Assembly: GCA_944320865.1 (NCBI GenBank)
Contig: CALUJC010000008.1
Location: forward strand, 1 to 64,000
Direction: 5' to 3'
DNA from: an uncultured Bacteroides sp.
GTDB taxonomy: Bacteria > Bacteroidota > Bacteroidia > Bacteroidales > Bacteroidaceae
DNA length: 64,000 bases
The first letter of the stretch is position 1; the number at the start of each line of letters is the position of its first letter. Both the position numbers and the translations under genes were made by a program. Below are positions 18,344-27,286 of this stretch, piece after piece. The notes under the pieces were generated by a model. It was not told where the DNA came from. It saw only the letters and a program-made list of their open reading frames with translations, and did no database searches.

Positions 18344-19606
18344 TTATTCCCTTACCTGCCCTTCGCCTTCTATAAGCCATTTGTACGTGGTGATTTCTTC
18401 CAAGCCCATGGGACCACGGGCATGAAGCTTCTGGGTGCTGATACCTATCTCCGCCCCCAGGCCAAACTGCGCGCCATCAGTAAATGAGGTCGGCGCATTG
18501 ACATACACGCAAGCTGCGTCTATCTCCCTGCAAAAGCGGCCGGCACGTTGCTTGTTCTCCGTAATGATGCACTCACTATGCCCCGAGCCATAGCGAGACA
18601 CATGGTCGATGGCATCTGCCAAAGACCCGGTAGTCTTCACTGCCATCTTGTAGTCCAGGAACTCCTTGCCGTAAGCATCAGCCCCGGCCTCTTGCAGCAA
18701 CGCATCGGGATAAACACCTTTCAAGGCGTTATAAGAAGCGGCATCGGCGTAAATCATTACATGTTTATCCTGTAGGGGAGCACACAATGCCGGCAGGTCT
18801 GCCAGCCGGGCGGCATCGACAATCAGGCAATCCAACGCATTGCACACACTGACGCGCCGTGTCTTGGCATTCAAGACAATGGCTTTCCCCTTCTCCAGGT
18901 CGGCATAACAGTCGAAGTAAGCGTGGCACACCCCCGCCCCCGTCTCAATGACAGGCACTGTGGCATTCTGCCTTACAAAGTCTATCAGCCCACGGCCACC
19001 GCGCGGAATAATCAAGTCCACCAGACCGCGCGCATGCAGCAGGCAGTCGGCCGCCTCGTGCCCCACAGGCAACAGTTCCACCAGATGACGGTCCATGCCA
19101 CACTGCTCAAGCACCTGTCGTATCAGCCCTACGATAGCCAGATTGGAGTACTCTGCATCACTGCCCCCCTTCAACACACAGGCACTGCCCGCCTTGATGC
19201 AAAGGGCAAACACATCAAAACTAACGTTTGGACGCGCCTCATAAATAATGCCAATTACCCCAAAAGGCACGCTGACCCGCCTAATGCGCAGCCCATTTGG
19301 CAAAGTACGCCGTTTCAATGTCCGCCCCAAGGGTGAAGGCAAGCCGGCCACCTGGCGCAGCCCCTCGGCAATGTCCTGCAAGCGGGCTTCCGTCAGCTTC
19401 AGGCGGTCATATTTAGGGTCTTCAGGATTCATCCGTGCCAAGTCCTTCCGGTTGGCCTCCAATATGGAATCAGCCTGCCGTAACGTGGCGTCGGCCAACA
19501 TACGCAGCATGTTGTCCGTAGCCTTACGCGGCAGCCTGAGCAGCGTACGACTTGCCTTGCGCACCTCTGCAAATGTAGTATCCAAATTCATCATACGGGA
19601 ATTCAT
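18344..19606 (-). CDS. proA: Gamma-glutamyl phosphate reductase
   Basis: The 420-residue aldehyde-dehydrogenase-fold enzyme reduces gamma-glutamyl phosphate to the semialdehyde, the second step of proline synthesis. Visible features are [15 protein letters not shown], the substrate region [12 protein letters not shown], and the catalytic cysteine region in the segment [15 protein letters not shown]. Alternative ATGs at 19594 and 19591 would remove four or five residues. It lies 18 bases downstream of proB. Confidence 0.95.
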   Translation of the reverse strand: MNSRMMNLDTTFAEVRKASRTLLRLPRKATDNMLRMLADATLRQADSILEANRKDLARMNPEDPKYDRLKLTEARLQDIAEGLRQVAGLPSPLGRTLKRRTLPNGLRIRRVSVPFGVIGIIYEARPNVSFDVFALCIKAGSACVLKGGSDAEYSNLAIVGLIRQVLEQCGMDRHLVELLPVGHEAADCLLHARGLVDLIIPRGGRGLIDFVRQNATVPVIETGAGVCHAYFDCYADLEKGKAIVLNAKTRRVSVCNALDCLIVDAARLADLPALCAPLQDKHVMIYADAASYNALKGVYPDALLQEAGADAYGKEFLDYKMAVKTTGSLADAIDHVSRYGSGHSECIITENKQRAGRFCREIDAACVYVNAPTSFTDGAQFGLGAEIGISTQKLHARGPMGLEEITTYKWLIEGEGQVRE

Positions 19607-19624
19607 TGATGAGAAACAATGCTA

Positions 19625-20740
19625 TCAGTTTTCTATATACAAATAATCGTAATGCACCACAGGCTTCTTGCCGTGCAGCCCCATGTCCTCGCGGGCCTGA
19701 GCAGAAGTGCAATTGGCCTTCCCGACACCCACAGCCTGCCCGTCGGAGCCTACTATGCGCACCAGGTCGTCCTTCTCGAACTCACCCTCCACAGCCGTGA
19801 TGCCTATGGGCAAGATGCTCACCGCCTTGTCCGACTCCAGCATCTCCACCGCCTGCCGGTTGATGTGCAACTCGCCCTTGGCAAAGCCCTCGCTGTGGGC
19901 TATCCACTTCTTGATGCTGGAAGCCGGAGAAGCCGACGGGATGAAGCGCGTGTATGGCAACGCCCCTGCTACAACCTCGCCCGCCTGCCTGCCCTCTTCC
20001 GCCTGCAAGATGTCGGTCAGCACATGCTCACGCTTGCCATTGGCTATAATCACCGCAATGCCTTCGTCGGCCACCTTGCGTGCAATGCTTGTTTTCGTCA
20101 GCATGCCCCCGCGCCCAAAGCTGGAGCGGGAAGTCTGGATAAAGTCATCCAGCACCTGTTCACGCCCTATCTCCCGGATAACCTGCGAAGCCGGGTCGGC
20201 GGGCGAACCATTATAAATGCCGTCCACATTGGTCAGCAAAATCAACATGCGCGCATTCATCATCGAGGCTATCAAGCCCGACAACTCATCATTGTCAGTA
20301 AACATCAGTTCGCTTACCGACACCGTATCATTCTCATTCACGATGGGGATAACCCCGTTTTCCAGCATCACCGTCATGCAGTTCTTCTGGTTAAGGTAAT
20401 GCCTGCGGGTACTGAAACTCTCCTTCATCGTGAGCACCTGCCCTACGGGGATGCCGTGTTCGCGAAACAACTCGTAATAACGGTTAATCAGTTTCACCTG
20501 CCCCACGGCCGAAAACAGTTGCCGCTGGTCTACGCTGTCCAGTTTATGCTGCGGGCACACCTCGTTGCGCCCGGCGGCCACCGCCCCCGACGACACGAGG
20601 ATAACCTCCACCCCCGCCCTGTGCAACGCCGCAATCTGGTCTACAAGGGCGGACATACGCGTCACGTCCAGCCTACCGTCCGGCCGCGTCAGCACATTGC
20701 TGCCCACCTTGACAGTTATTCTGGAAAAATATTGTTTCAT
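19625..20740 (-). CDS. proB: Glutamate 5-kinase
   Basis: The 371-residue protein has an N-terminal amino-acid-kinase domain (VKVGSNVLTRPDG, VILVSSGAVAAG, PIVNENDTVS, GRGGMLTKTSIAR) and a C-terminal PUA domain (about 275-365, with KGELHINRQAVEML). This is the long form of ProB, which usually shows feedback control by proline. It phosphorylates glutamate in the first committed step of proline synthesis, and proA follows directly. Confidence 0.95.
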   Translation of the reverse strand: MKQYFSRITVKVGSNVLTRPDGRLDVTRMSALVDQIAALHRAGVEVILVSSGAVAAGRNEVCPQHKLDSVDQRQLFSAVGQVKLINRYYELFREHGIPVGQVLTMKESFSTRRHYLNQKNCMTVMLENGVIPIVNENDTVSVSELMFTDNDELSGLIASMMNARMLILLTNVDGIYNGSPADPASQVIREIGREQVLDDFIQTSRSSFGRGGMLTKTSIARKVADEGIAVIIANGKREHVLTDILQAEEGRQAGEVVAGALPYTRFIPSASPASSIKKWIAHSEGFAKGELHINRQAVEMLESDKAVSILPIGITAVEGEFEKDDLVRIVGSDGQAVGVGKANCTSAQAREDMGLHGKKPVVHYDYLYIEN

Positions 20741-20763
20741 GCTCTATCCGATATCCACAACCA

Positions 20764-21006
20764 TCAATCCGCTGCGCCATTAGCGTTCTCGCGCTCGCGT
20801 ATCACCTCCATGGCCGCTTCAAAGTCCGCCTCATTCACCACTACCACCACGGCCAATGCACTTTCCGGCAGCGTGTTGTTCACCAGCAGCCCGTTCTGAA
20901 TGGCCGCGTCAATACCCCGGTCCGTCAATAGACCCTTTACCAATTCGGCTTCCCACAGCGAGCCGTGGAACACCTCAACGAGTTTGCTTTTGTCTTCTGC
21001 TTTCAT
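20764..21006 (-). CDS. DUF2007-like small protein
   Basis: The 80-residue protein contains LVEVFHGSLWEAELVKGLLTDRGIDA and VVVVNEADFEAAMEVI, a short ferredoxin-like alpha/beta fold seen in DUF2007 'putative signal transducing' proteins. No catalytic residue stands out and the function is unknown. It lies 23 bases upstream of proB on the same strand and is probably in its transcript. Confidence 0.75.
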   Translation of the reverse strand: MKAEDKSKLVEVFHGSLWEAELVKGLLTDRGIDAAIQNGLLVNNTLPESALAVVVVVNEADFEAAMEVIRERENANGAAD

Positions 21007-21024
21007 AATTCATTCATCTTTATG

Positions 21025-21129
21025 TTAAAGCCCGGCAAGCCACTTCTTGCCGGACTTGGTATTAATCCAAATAGCTATTCCTATCGCTATTACCAAGCAA
21101 ATGGAAAAGAACATAATCAGAAAATCCAT
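21025..21129 (-). CDS. Small single-pass membrane protein, 34 aa
   Basis: An ATG at 21127-21129 opens a 34-residue reading frame. It begins MDFLIMFFSICLVIAIGIAI, one continuous membrane segment, and ends in a basic tail (TKSGKKWLAGL) with stop TAA at 21025. A hydrophobic helix followed by positive charges is what a real inner-membrane microprotein would show. It starts three bases after the stop of the 81-aa membrane protein and ends 18 bases before the DUF2007-like start, so it fits tightly into the operon. Function unknown. Confidence 0.6.
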   Translation of the reverse strand: MDFLIMFFSICLVIAIGIAIWINTKSGKKWLAGL

Positions 21130-21132
21130 ATA

Positions 21133-21378
21133 CTACCGCTTTAAGATGTTATATCCGATATAAGAGAACAGGAATGTCAGGCAAATGCCTATTCCCATCA
21201 ATACTCCTTGTTTCAATTGAGGCTCATCTACTATCAATGATATGCCTCCCACTAATGCCATTGCAGTAAACGTCAACTTAGCAAGGTCGTAAAAGAACTT
21301 TCCAAGCACTTCCCGGCTTAGCCTTTCTTTCTCCCGCGCCTCTGTCTTCGCCTCCTGCTGTCTTTCCCAACTGCCCAT
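21133..21378 (-). CDS. Small membrane protein, two transmembrane segments
   Basis: The 81-residue protein has a charged N-terminal helix (about 1-30, rich in Glu, Arg and Lys), then two membrane segments: FTAMALVGGISLIV and GVLMGIGICLTFLFSYIGY. I do not recognise a characterised family. It begins the operon that runs through the 34-aa protein, the DUF2007-like protein, proB, proA and priA, and has a good promoter at 21401-21430. Confidence 0.7.
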   Translation of the reverse strand: MGSWERQQEAKTEAREKERLSREVLGKFFYDLAKLTFTAMALVGGISLIVDEPQLKQGVLMGIGICLTFLFSYIGYNILKR

Positions 21379-21400
21379 AGCTGCATATCTTTTCTATTCG

Positions 21401-21430
21401 CAAAGATAATGAAACTATTTGCAATGCCAA
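21401..21430 (-). promoter_or_regulatory. Promoter for the small-protein/proBA/priA operon
   Basis: On the minus strand TTG (21428-21430), a 19-base spacer and TATCTTTG (21401-21408) match the full Bacteroides consensus TTTG-N19-TAnnTTTG. Transcription should start about 16 bases before the ATG at 21378. Confidence 0.75.
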
Positions 21431-21539
21431 AAAACTACCCGCTTTTTATGCCTGAAGCCCCATGCCAGAATCTAATCCCCGAAAAACAGAATATAAACTA
21501 TTTTTACTTCACGCTTAATACTAAGGACAGACAGACCAA

Positions 21540-21624
21540 GCTCGTACCATACTCGTACCAAGTTCGTACCATGTTCGTTCCAAGTCTCCCGCTATAGAAG
21601 CGAACATGGCACGAAGATGGTACG
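21540..21624 (+). repeat. Intergenic 4 x 11-nt element, copy C
   Basis: Units are GCTCGTACCAT, ACTCGTACCAA, GTTCGTACCAT and GTTCGTTCCAA, followed by GTCTCCCGCTATAGAAGCGA. The word TTCGTACCATGTTCG pairs with CGAACATGGCACGAA downstream (14 of 15), with the CGCTATAGAA core in the loop. It lies between the murI stop and the promoter of the next operon. The rest of 21431-21674 has no gene that I can support. Confidence 0.75.
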
Positions 21625-21674
21625 CCATTGAGTAAATACATTTTACCTTATCGTGGCAGTCCTGACACAATACT

Positions 21675-22514
21675 TCAAAGCTCAATCTGCCGGACAGAGA
21701 TATCCTCATTCAGGAAAGTGGAGGCCGACTCGCAGAACTTTTCTTCGGCCTCTGTAGTGTAATAGCAGCACTGTCCCCCACGGGTGCAGCGGGCATCCAT
21801 TTCCGGATGGCGGCACAGGTAGTTTTTCAAGCTGGCAGCCACCAGTTCGCCTTGCGCCACGATGCTGATGCCGGCAGGCATGTACTGCTTTATCTTGGGC
21901 AACAGCAAGGGATAATGCGTACAGCCAAGGATGACGGTATCTATCTGCGGATCGGCCGCCAACAGGCTATCGACATACTTACGCACAAAATAATCGGCAC
22001 CGGGGCTTTGTGCCTCATTGTTCTCCACCAAAGGCACCCACATGGGGCAGGCCTGGCCCGTGACCCGGATGTCGGGATACAGTTTGCGGATTTCCAGCGG
22101 GTATGACTCCGAGCGTATGGTGCCCGACGTGGCCAGCACCCCGACGTGGCGGCTCAGCGTGATGCCTCCTATGCACTCCACTGTGGGACGAATGACACCC
22201 AGCACGCGACGCGAAGGGTCGAGACGGGGTAAGTCGTTGACCTGTATGCTGCGCAAGGCTTTTGCCGAGGCGGTGTTGCAGGCCAGGATGACCAGTGGGC
22301 AGCCCATTTCGAAAAGACGGGTCACCGCCTGCAAAGTGAACTCATAAACTATCTCAAACGAGCGTGTACCATAAGGAGTACGGGCATTGTCACCCAGATA
22401 GATATAATCGTAGCCGGGCAGCGTATCCCTTATTTTACCCAAGATGGTCAAGCCTCCATAGCCGGAATCAAAAATGCCTATGGGGCCGGGAGTGGCAGGA
22501 AATAGTTGTTTCAT
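21675..22514 (-). CDS. murI: Glutamate racemase
   Basis: The 279-residue protein (start at 22514) has both catalytic cysteines: C in ILACNTASAKAL and C in VILGCTHYPLL. The opening is PIGIFDSGYGGLTILG. It makes D-glutamate for peptidoglycan. The frame is open 22 codons further upstream, but that part overlaps a terminator T-tract and the promoter, so 22514 is the better start. It has its own promoter (22541), separated by the terminator at 22551-22599 from the ompH genes. Confidence 0.95.
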   Translation of the reverse strand: MKQLFPATPGPIGIFDSGYGGLTILGKIRDTLPGYDYIYLGDNARTPYGTRSFEIVYEFTLQAVTRLFEMGCPLVILACNTASAKALRSIQVNDLPRLDPSRRVLGVIRPTVECIGGITLSRHVGVLATSGTIRSESYPLEIRKLYPDIRVTGQACPMWVPLVENNEAQSPGADYFVRKYVDSLLAADPQIDTVILGCTHYPLLLPKIKQYMPAGISIVAQGELVAASLKNYLCRHPEMDARCTRGGQCCYYTTEAEEKFCESASTFLNEDISVRQIEL

Positions 22515-22540
22515 ACACGCACAGGTTAGCATACATGGCA

Positions 22541-22548
22541 CAAATGTA
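22541..22548 (-). promoter_or_regulatory. -7 box for murI
   Basis: TACATTTG on the minus strand matches TAnnTTTG, 27 bases before the murI ATG and directly after the terminator that closes the ompH transcript. Confidence 0.6.
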
Positions 22549-22550
22549 AG

Positions 22551-22599
22551 AAAAAAAATCAGAAAGGGGCTGCCCGACAAGAATCAAGCAACCCCTTTC
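22551..22599 (-). terminator. Rho-independent terminator after ompH
   Basis: On the minus strand GAAAGGGGTTGC pairs with GCAGCCCCTTTC (12 bp including one G-U, 14-base loop), followed by TGATTTTTTTTC. The stem and T-tract are strong, and the position just after ompH and before murI is right. Confidence 0.85.
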
Positions 22600-22634
22600 T
22601 TTAAGTTATGGAAGAAAAAAACTTGTGTATTTTC

Positions 22635-23138
22635 TTATTTGATGCCCAATTGGGCCTTTACCTTAGCCGTGAGGTCAACACTCTCGGCACCGATATAAGC
22701 CACCGGCGTGCGGGCAATGTCAAAGATGTAAATCACGCCCTCAGCCTTGCCCACTGCCTGTATGGCGGTTTCCAGTTTCTGATAGATAGGCGTCAAGGCA
22801 TCCTGCTGTGCTTTCTGCATGGACTGGTATACTTCCTGTTGGAATTGTTGTTGGCGTTGATCCATATCCTGCAGTTCTTTTTGGCGTCTTTCGGCAATAT
22901 TTCTCGGCAGAGAGTCAGCTTGTGCCAGGAATTCCTGGTACTTCTTGTTGAACTCCTCCTGTGTCCGCTGCATTTCCTCTTGGTATTGTTTGGCCATGGC
23001 ATCCAAGTCAGTCTGTGCTTTTGTGTATTCCGGCATAGCCGTAATCACGTCTTGGGAATTCATGTGCCCGAATTTAGTTTGTGCCATCACACTCAGCGGA
23101 AGAGCCAAGATGGCTGCAAGTACAATTTTTTTAAGCAT
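22635..23138 (-). CDS. OmpH/Skp family periplasmic chaperone, second copy
   Basis: The 167-residue protein has a signal peptide (MLKKIVLAAILALPLSVMAQ) and long, charged, Gln/Glu-rich helices (about 40-115) that would form the tentacle-like coiled coils of Skp. The C-terminal part (AVGKAEGVIYIFDIA) completes the small beta body. Skp trimers carry unfolded outer-membrane proteins to BamA. A TATCTTTG promoter at 23178 lies in the gap ahead of it, so it can be expressed apart from the first copy. Confidence 0.9.
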   Translation of the reverse strand: MLKKIVLAAILALPLSVMAQTKFGHMNSQDVITAMPEYTKAQTDLDAMAKQYQEEMQRTQEEFNKKYQEFLAQADSLPRNIAERRQKELQDMDQRQQQFQQEVYQSMQKAQQDALTPIYQKLETAIQAVGKAEGVIYIFDIARTPVAYIGAESVDLTAKVKAQLGIK

Positions 23139-23177
23139 AATATTTAATTTTTTGAATGATTATTCATTAGCACGGTG

Positions 23178-23185
23178 CAAAGATA
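23178..23185 (-). promoter_or_regulatory. -7 box for the second ompH
   Basis: TATCTTTG on the minus strand matches TAnnTTTG, 40 bases before the ATG at 23138. Confidence 0.6.
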
Positions 23186-23249
23186 ACGTAAACCTTGAGT
23201 ATCACCAAATAAGCCGCCCTATTTTAACCTTTTTGCAAACTGTCGGGCA

Positions 23250-23768
23250 TCAGTTGGCATACCCCATGCGGGCAAGCACATCATCACTGATGTCGATGGC
23301 AGGCGAGGCAAAGATAATGCTGGCAGCCGAAGCACGGTCTTCCACCAAAGCATAACCCTCGCGTGTGGCAATGGCTTTGACAGCATTGTATATGGCATCT
23401 TGAATAGGGCGCATCAATTCCTCACGCTTCTTGGCAAGCTCGCCTTCCGGACCGAAATACTTCATGCGCAAGTCGGCAGCTTCTTTCTCTTTGGCAATGA
23501 CAGCCTCCTCTTGCCTGCTGCGCTGTGCATCGGTATAGGTCGACACCTTTGCCTGATAGTCTTTATACATATTCTTGGCTTCTTCGCCAAGTTTTTCCAC
23601 TTCCGCCTGCCACTTCTTGGTATCTTGCTCCAACTGGCTCATGGCACTCTCGTAGGCAGGAATATTATTCAAGATGTACTCCATGTCTATCAGCGCAAAC
23701 TTCTGCGCACGGGCTGTCGTCATACCTACGGTAAGCAACAGGAACAGTAGTAAAAGATTCTTTTTCAT
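23250..23768 (-). CDS. OmpH/Skp family periplasmic chaperone, first copy
   Basis: The 172-residue protein starts at 23768 with a signal peptide (MKKNLLLLFLLLTVGMTTARA). It continues with KFALIDMEYILNNIPAYESA, the standard Skp opening, and a coiled-coil stretch to about residue 115. It lies 73 bases downstream of bamA, the usual position in Bacteroidetes. The frame stays open nine codons upstream, but that extension would hide the signal peptide. It is distinct in sequence from the second copy. Confidence 0.92.
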   Translation of the reverse strand: MKKNLLLLFLLLTVGMTTARAQKFALIDMEYILNNIPAYESAMSQLEQDTKKWQAEVEKLGEEAKNMYKDYQAKVSTYTDAQRSRQEEAVIAKEKEAADLRMKYFGPEGELAKKREELMRPIQDAIYNAVKAIATREGYALVEDRASAASIIFASPAIDISDDVLARMGYAN

Positions 23769-23841
23769 AACAGCGTCTTTTTTATGTGTTGACAAAAAGA
23801 AAAAGGGGATTCGTCAGTTTTAATGCTTCATTCTTCATTCA

Positions 23842-26478
23842 TCAGAATTCCTGTCCCAGTATGAAGTGGAACTGGCTGCCGCTATACTGGCTGGAGCCAC
23901 GTACATTATCGAATCCGTAAGCCCAGTCGATACCCATCATACCAATCATCGGAAGGAAGATGCGCACACCCACACCTGCCGAACGCTTCAGGTCGAAGGG
24001 ATTGAAGTCGCCTACATCCTGCCAGGCGTTACCGGCTTCCACAAAGGCCAGGGCGTAAATGCTGGTGCTCGTCTCCAACATCAATGGATAGCGCAACTCC
24101 ATGGCAAGGCGCGTATAAGCATAACCTTCATAACCATAGGAAGACAACGAGCCGTTTTCATAACCACGCAGGGCAATAGTTTCCGTAGCGTAGCTGGAAT
24201 AGCCGGTCATGCCGTCACCACCCATTTCAAAGGTCCCGAAAGGCGAACGCTTATGCTTGTTGTAATGCCCCAGCAAACCGAACTCCACCCGTCCCATAAG
24301 TACAGGGGTATGCTTCACAGTGTAAGGGTCCATCAAGGGGATATATACTTTCGAGCGGAATTTCCATTTGTGATACTCTACCCATTTGTGCATTTTGTTC
24401 ATGTCGTCCTGATTGTTGGTGTTGTACTTGCTGTAGTCCACCCCGTCGAACAAAGAATAAGGCGGAGTCAACTGCGCCGACAAAGAGAACTCAGAACCCT
24501 GACGCGGATAAATGGGATTGTCGATAGAGCTGCGCGACAACGTAAGGTTGATGCTGAAGTCGTTGCAACTGCCATCCGTTACCGGGAAATATTGCCAATC
24601 GCTCAAGATGTAACGCTGATAAGACAACTCGGCGGTAAACTGGAAATAGTCGTCCGGCCAATTCAGACGTTTACCAAACATTACGGCAAAACCGAACATC
24701 TGCACCGACTTATCCGGGTCATAATAATTCTCATAGCTGGTATAGTTGCCGTAGTTATACATGCCATAACCATACAAACCGCTATAATAACTATTGTAGA
24801 AATTGTTATAATAGGCATCATTATAATACTGGCTACTGATATCTGTCTGCCTGGAATAGAATGCCGAGATAGAGAAAGCGTTAGGCCTCTTACCGCCAAA
24901 CCACGGGTCGTAGAACGAAATGCTGTACTGCTGGTAGTAGCGGGCATTGGTCTGTCCGCTCAAAGTCAGCGTTTGTCCATCGCCCTGCGGCAAGATGCCC
25001 CTGTAGTTTTCACCCGGATGCAACAGGTTGGCCAACGAGAAGTTGGTGAACTTCAAGCTCAACTTACCGATGACACCCGTCTGTCCCCAACCTGCTGAAA
25101 ACTCAACTTGGTCGTTTGCCTTGGAAACCAACTGATAGTCTATATCCACCGTACCATCTTCGGGGCGCGGCTGAATATCCGGATTAATTTGTTCAGGGTC
25201 GAAGTGTCCCATCTGGGCAATTTCACGATAAGAACGCATCAGGTCTTCGCGGCTGAACAACTGTCCAGGACGGGTACGCAACTCACGCCGCACCACATTT
25301 TCATACAAACGGTCGTTACCGCTAATCATTACCTTATTGATAGTAGCCTGGTTACCCTCATAAATACGCATTTCCAAGTCGATGGAGTCACCTACAATAT
25401 TCACTTCCACCGGCTCAAGGCTGTAAAACAAGTAGCCATTATTATAATACAAGTTGCCGATGGCGTCATCATCCGTTGTAGTGCGCTCTTCCAGCAACTT
25501 CTGGTTGTACACATCTCCCTTTTTCATCTGAAGCAGATAGTTCAACTGCTCCGAGGGGTAAAGCGTATTTCCTACCCAAGTGATATTGCGCAAGTAGTAC
25601 TTCTGCCCTTCCTCAATCTCCATATAAACGTCTACCGTGCGGTCGTCATACTGGCTGATGCTGTCGCGCACTATCATGGCATCGCGGTAGCCCAATTCGT
25701 TGTATTTGTCAATGATAAGCTGCTTGTCGGCTTCATAGTTTTCTTCCACAAACTTCTTGGTACGGAACAAGTTGATCAATTTCCCCTTCTCGTTCGTCTT
25801 CTTCATCACACGCTTCAGCTTCTTGGTAGTCAGCGCTTTGTTTCCCACAATTTCAATGTGGTGTACCTTGATTTTCTCTTTCTTGTCGATATTGACAGAC
25901 ACAATCACCTGGTTCTCCTTCTCCGGGTCTTTCTTTTGGTCGATGATGACTTCTGCATTCTTAAAGCCCTTGTCATCAAAGTAGCGTTTAATCAATGTTT
26001 TGGCACGGTCAATAGCGTTTGTATTGATTTGGCTGCCTTTAATCATGCCTATTTTCGCCTCCAAATCCTCGCGTTCCGACTTCTTCACGCCATGATACTG
26101 TATGTCGGAAACACGCGGACTCATGGTCAAGTGAATGGTCAGCCACACCTTATCACCTTCTATTTTGTCGGCCGTAATGCTCACGTCCGAGAACAAGCCA
26201 TGCCGCCAATACCGCTTGCATGCCTGGGTCACTTCGTCACCGGGGATGGTAATCACTTGTCCTTTGCTTAATCCGGACAATCCTATAATGGCATAATCCT
26301 CATAATTGTCCGCACCTTCCACCTTAATGTCGGCAATCTCATATTTTTGCGGGGTGGAATACAGAATCACAGGCTTTTCGTCACTCCCCGTACTGACCGT
26401 TTCTTGCGCCATGCCCGGCAATATACCAAGAGACATGCAGATAAGTGTAATGACTATAGAGAAAATACGATAATGCAT
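23842..26478 (-). CDS. bamA: Outer-membrane protein assembly factor BamA
   Basis: The 878-residue protein has a signal peptide (through LGILPGMAQ), a series of POTRA domains (about 45-450: YEIADIKVEGADNYE, KVHHIEIVGNKALTTKKL, YYLRNITWVGNTLYPSEQL, INKVMISGNDRLYENVVRRELR) and a C-terminal Omp85 barrel. The barrel carries VGVRIFLPMIGMMGIDWAYG and ends FHFILGQEF with a terminal Phe. It inserts beta-barrel proteins into the outer membrane. A Tyr/Asn-rich stretch (about residues 560-595, with YNNFYNSYYSGLYGYGMY) is probably a surface loop; such loops vary in Bacteroides. Confidence 0.96.
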   Translation of the reverse strand: MHYRIFSIVITLICMSLGILPGMAQETVSTGSDEKPVILYSTPQKYEIADIKVEGADNYEDYAIIGLSGLSKGQVITIPGDEVTQACKRYWRHGLFSDVSITADKIEGDKVWLTIHLTMSPRVSDIQYHGVKKSEREDLEAKIGMIKGSQINTNAIDRAKTLIKRYFDDKGFKNAEVIIDQKKDPEKENQVIVSVNIDKKEKIKVHHIEIVGNKALTTKKLKRVMKKTNEKGKLINLFRTKKFVEENYEADKQLIIDKYNELGYRDAMIVRDSISQYDDRTVDVYMEIEEGQKYYLRNITWVGNTLYPSEQLNYLLQMKKGDVYNQKLLEERTTTDDDAIGNLYYNNGYLFYSLEPVEVNIVGDSIDLEMRIYEGNQATINKVMISGNDRLYENVVRRELRTRPGQLFSREDLMRSYREIAQMGHFDPEQINPDIQPRPEDGTVDIDYQLVSKANDQVEFSAGWGQTGVIGKLSLKFTNFSLANLLHPGENYRGILPQGDGQTLTLSGQTNARYYQQYSISFYDPWFGGKRPNAFSISAFYSRQTDISSQYYNDAYYNNFYNSYYSGLYGYGMYNYGNYTSYENYYDPDKSVQMFGFAVMFGKRLNWPDDYFQFTAELSYQRYILSDWQYFPVTDGSCNDFSINLTLSRSSIDNPIYPRQGSEFSLSAQLTPPYSLFDGVDYSKYNTNNQDDMNKMHKWVEYHKWKFRSKVYIPLMDPYTVKHTPVLMGRVEFGLLGHYNKHKRSPFGTFEMGGDGMTGYSSYATETIALRGYENGSLSSYGYEGYAYTRLAMELRYPLMLETSTSIYALAFVEAGNAWQDVGDFNPFDLKRSAGVGVRIFLPMIGMMGIDWAYGFDNVRGSSQYSGSQFHFILGQEF

Positions 26479-26545
26479 TGCTGTGAATTATAGTTATATA
26501 TGTTAGTCCTTAATCGTTTTTATTCAGTTTTTCATAATGCCCGTC

Positions 26546-27280
26546 TCAACCTATCTGTTCACTGGTCTTGCCAAACCTACGTTCACGCTTCTGATAATCG
26601 CAGATAGCTTTGAAAAAATCTTCTTCATGGAAGTCCGGCCAGTAAGTATCACAAAAATACAACTCCGTATAAGCACACTGCCATAGCAGATAGTTACTTA
26701 GCCGGAGTTCTCCCCCTGTGCGTATCAGCAAATCGGGGTCGGGCATAAAGTTTGTCATCAGGTGTTCTGCAACCACCTTGCTGTCTATGTCTTCCGGTTT
26801 AAGCACCCCGTCCTTTACCAGTGTGGCAATCTGGCGGGTGGCTGCCGTTATTTCCAAGTGCGACGAATAGCTCAGCGCCAACACCAGGCACATACCCGTG
26901 TTATGCGCCGTATGGGCTATGCAATCGTTCAAACGCTGCTGCACGTTGGCGGGCAACTTTGTCATATCGCCTATAATGCGGAAACTGATGTTATTCTTCA
27001 TAAAAGTTTCCTCTTCAATGGACTCGAACAACAGCCCCATCAAAGCTGCCACTTCATCCGAAGGACGATTCCAGTTTTCCGTCGAAAAAGTATATAAAGT
27101 AAGGTAGCCGATGCCCAGCCTTGCCGCTGCTTCCGCAATGAGGTGCACCGTCTCGGCACCCTTTTGATGCCCATAACTGCGCTCGCGCCCGCGTTGCTTC
27201 GCCCACCGCCCGTTGCCATCCATAATGATGGCGACATGCCGGGGTATCCGCTCCAAATCTATTTGTTCTTTATATAGCAT
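26546..27280 (-). CDS. uppS: Isoprenyl (undecaprenyl diphosphate) synthase
   Basis: The 244-residue cis-prenyltransferase shows [17 protein letters not shown] with the catalytic Asp, the FSTENWNRP segment, and the C-terminal [15 protein letters not shown] and [12 protein letters not shown]. It makes the undecaprenyl carrier for peptidoglycan and surface polysaccharides. It starts six bases after the stop of the DUF6242 lipoprotein gene and is followed by bamA. Confidence 0.96.
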   Translation of the reverse strand: MLYKEQIDLERIPRHVAIIMDGNGRWAKQRGRERSYGHQKGAETVHLIAEAAARLGIGYLTLYTFSTENWNRPSDEVAALMGLLFESIEEETFMKNNISFRIIGDMTKLPANVQQRLNDCIAHTAHNTGMCLVLALSYSSHLEITAATRQIATLVKDGVLKPEDIDSKVVAEHLMTNFMPDPDLLIRTGGELRLSNYLLWQCAYTELYFCDTYWPDFHEEDFFKAICDYQKRERRFGKTSEQIG

Positions 27281-27286
27281 CTTTAT

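Noticed and set aside
25108-26271. Plus-strand frame of 387 codons over bamA
   Set aside because: It is a low-complexity His/Val-rich shadow of the POTRA region with no start signal.
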